This document shows positions 17,336-18,362 of a stretch of DNA of 18,362 nucleotides, in pieces. The position numbers and the translations under genes are program-made. Source of the DNA: Emmonsiellopsis sp. PD_33. Taxonomy: Eukaryota > Ascomycota > Eurotiomycetes > Onygenales > Ajellomycetaceae. The stretch covers positions 1 to 18,362 of the forward strand of contig JANTQF010000516.1 in NCBI GenBank assembly GCA_032988165.1, read 5' to 3'. The notes below the pieces were generated by a model. The model saw nothing but the letters and a program-made list of their open reading frames with translations. It made no database searches and was not told the origin of the DNA. Positions within the stretch are counted from its first letter, which is position 1; each line of letters starts with the position of its first letter.

Positions 17336-17632
17336 TAGGTTTTTTTTCTTTTTTGTGTGCTTTTTTTTTTTTTCGTTGCGTTTACATGCGAAAATGTATA
17401 AAAAGTGCCAAGTGCCACGCAACACACAGTATGTGCTTGTGTTGTGTTTGTATGATATGAATAGCGAGTGTTAGTTATTTATTTAGGGAGAGGGCGAAGA
17501 GAGCAAGATTGCAAAGGGCCATTGTCAAATATACATACCCACATCCAACGGTGGCTGGTCCTAGCTATTAATCCATTTGATTCTATTATGTCCCCTATTT
17601 TCTTTCTACCTACCTAGCTATCATTTACGTCC

Positions 17633-17700
17633 ATAGTTACTACATAGCTATACAGGCCTGTAACTTGTATATTCATCATTATATAGTTACTGCTAGCTAT
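17633..17700 (+). repeat. Imperfect direct repeat ATAGTTACT-N-TAGCTAT
   Basis: Copies at 17633-17651 and 17683-17700 share ATAGTTACT followed, after 2-3 differing bases, by TAGCTAT. Further TAGCTAT copies occur at 17562 and 17615. AT-rich and short; no coding role. Confidence 0.5.
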
Positions 17701-17814
17701 GTACTCTGTTCTTCTGGTCCCATAACATAAAAACGGGAAACGAACAAATCTCCTTCCTGCATGCATTGGTAACCACCCAACCCTGCCTTCCTTGGTTTCC
17801 CCCCCACCACCGCC

Positions 17815-17829
17815 TTCGCGACTCGCGAA
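17815..17829. repeat. Perfect 15-nt palindrome around TCGCGA
   Basis: TTCGCGA, one central C, then TCGCGAA: a perfect inverted repeat with 7-bp arms. Palindromic CGCG-containing sites of this kind can be dimeric transcription-factor sites; no identified factor. Confidence 0.5.
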
Positions 17830-18306
17830 TAGTTCGTTACCTTCGAGAAAGAAAGAAGCGAACGGACGGTGGAACGTGTGTTACTGTACAACGTCTATGT
17901 TTTAAATTGTCATGGTCATGTGGGTAGGTAGCTATAAATATATGGATGGGATGAGATGGATTGCTCTATGTATTATTTAATTATTAGAAGGAGTGATGTC
18001 TAGTTAGCAAGCTGCGAATTTCTGCAATTCCCATTGAGAAGAAAGAGGCGAATAAAAAAGGACGGGTAGGTAAGTAGGTGCTCTGATAATATGAGAGTCG
18101 TCACACGTAATGGGCAAAAAAAACCTCATGACAGGAAATAAAGAAGATAAAAAAAAAGAAATAGATAAAAACAGACATATTATGCTCTCATCATTCCTGA
18201 CATGAAAAAAATTCCGTTGGCACTTCGTAACGTTTGCTTTGCACTTCCATGATAATGAACAACGTGAAGATATGAAAGAAAGGGTCCGGGGGAAATACAG
18301 AGAATT

Positions 18307-18323
18307 GGGGGGGGGGGGGGGGG
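18307..18323 (+). repeat. Homopolymer run of 17 G
   Basis: Uninterrupted G tract near the window end. Its exact length is unreliable in any sequencing technology, and it could fold as a G-quadruplex. Confidence 0.85.
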
Positions 18324-18362
18324 CAATCGGCCAGATGGGAAGAGAACACGTCGGAACCCCGG

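Larger units (their letters stand above)
17336..18362. other. Gene-free right end: low-complexity intergenic sequence
   Basis: 1027 bp with no supported gene. It starts with T-rich tracts (17340-17374, PHD-gene 3' UTR). Four TAGCTAT-type palindromes follow between 17562 and 17700, then a 15-nt palindrome at 17815-17829, A-rich tracts at 18116-18170 and a run of 17 G at 18307-18323. Open frames are short and unconvincing. The right part may be the promoter or 3' flank of a gene beyond the window. Confidence 0.55.

Noticed and set aside
1..18362. Mobile elements, CRISPR arrays, biosynthetic or defence-type cluster
   Set aside because: No transposase, reverse transcriptase, long terminal or inverted repeats, spaced repeats or clustered tailoring enzymes; all recognised genes are core eukaryotic functions.

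Overview
The window is nuclear DNA of a filamentous ascomycete (Pezizomycotina; Eurotiomycetes is my best guess from the protein flavour, not proven). The evidence is nine protein genes with short GT-AG introns (54-110 nt) and CTAAY/CTGAC-type branch sites, orthologues of fungal housekeeping proteins, CCAAT and CACGTG promoter elements, and an intron-containing tRNA gene with a Pol III T-run terminator. I see no transposon, CRISPR array, secondary-metabolite cluster or horizontally acquired island. This is an ordinary core-genome block.

Layout, left to right. (1) <1-693 (-): 5' part of a MaoC-like peroxisomal dehydratase that runs off the left edge. (2) 1470-2918 (-): PRMT1-type arginine methyltransferase, seven exons, two of them micro-exons. 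(3) 3267-3349 (+): tRNA-Ala(UGC) with a 10-nt intron. (4) 3793-4978 (+): PER1/PGAP3-type GPI-anchor remodelling protein. (5) 5509-7516 (+): phosphoacetylglucosamine mutase (PCM1/AGM1), six exons. (6) 8246-9762 (-): DEAD-box rRNA helicase RRP3. (7) 9979-11383 (+): Brix-domain 60S factor SSF1, divergent from RRP3 across 216 bp. (8) 12123-13028 (-): riboflavin synthase RIB5. (9) 13336-15051 (+): mitochondrial CaiB/BaiF (SUGCT-like) CoA-transferase, divergent from RIB5 across 307 bp. (10) 15545-17335 (+): single-exon PHD-finger protein. The last kilobase holds no recognisable gene.

Functional links are loose: RRP3 and SSF1 are both ribosome-biogenesis factors sharing a divergent promoter. PER1 and PCM1 both touch the GPI/UDP-GlcNAc economy. 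RIB5 (flavin supply) and the SUGCT-like enzyme (glutarate recycling, next to an FAD-dependent dehydrogenase step) share a promoter region.

The most unusual signals are structural rather than new protein families. First, there is an abrupt switch of third-codon-position base (C-ending to G/T-ending) partway through four genes, on both strands and always in that order along transcription. Second, an exact 10-mer, CCCGCAAAAT, occurs three times, only in the two divergent promoters. Third, the tRNA-Ala gene has two T-stem pairs swapped so that folding is kept but the Pol III B-box is degraded. Fourth, the methyltransferase has a stop codon lying inside a consensus 5' splice site. All splice models come from reading frame and family conservation; none is transcript-verified.
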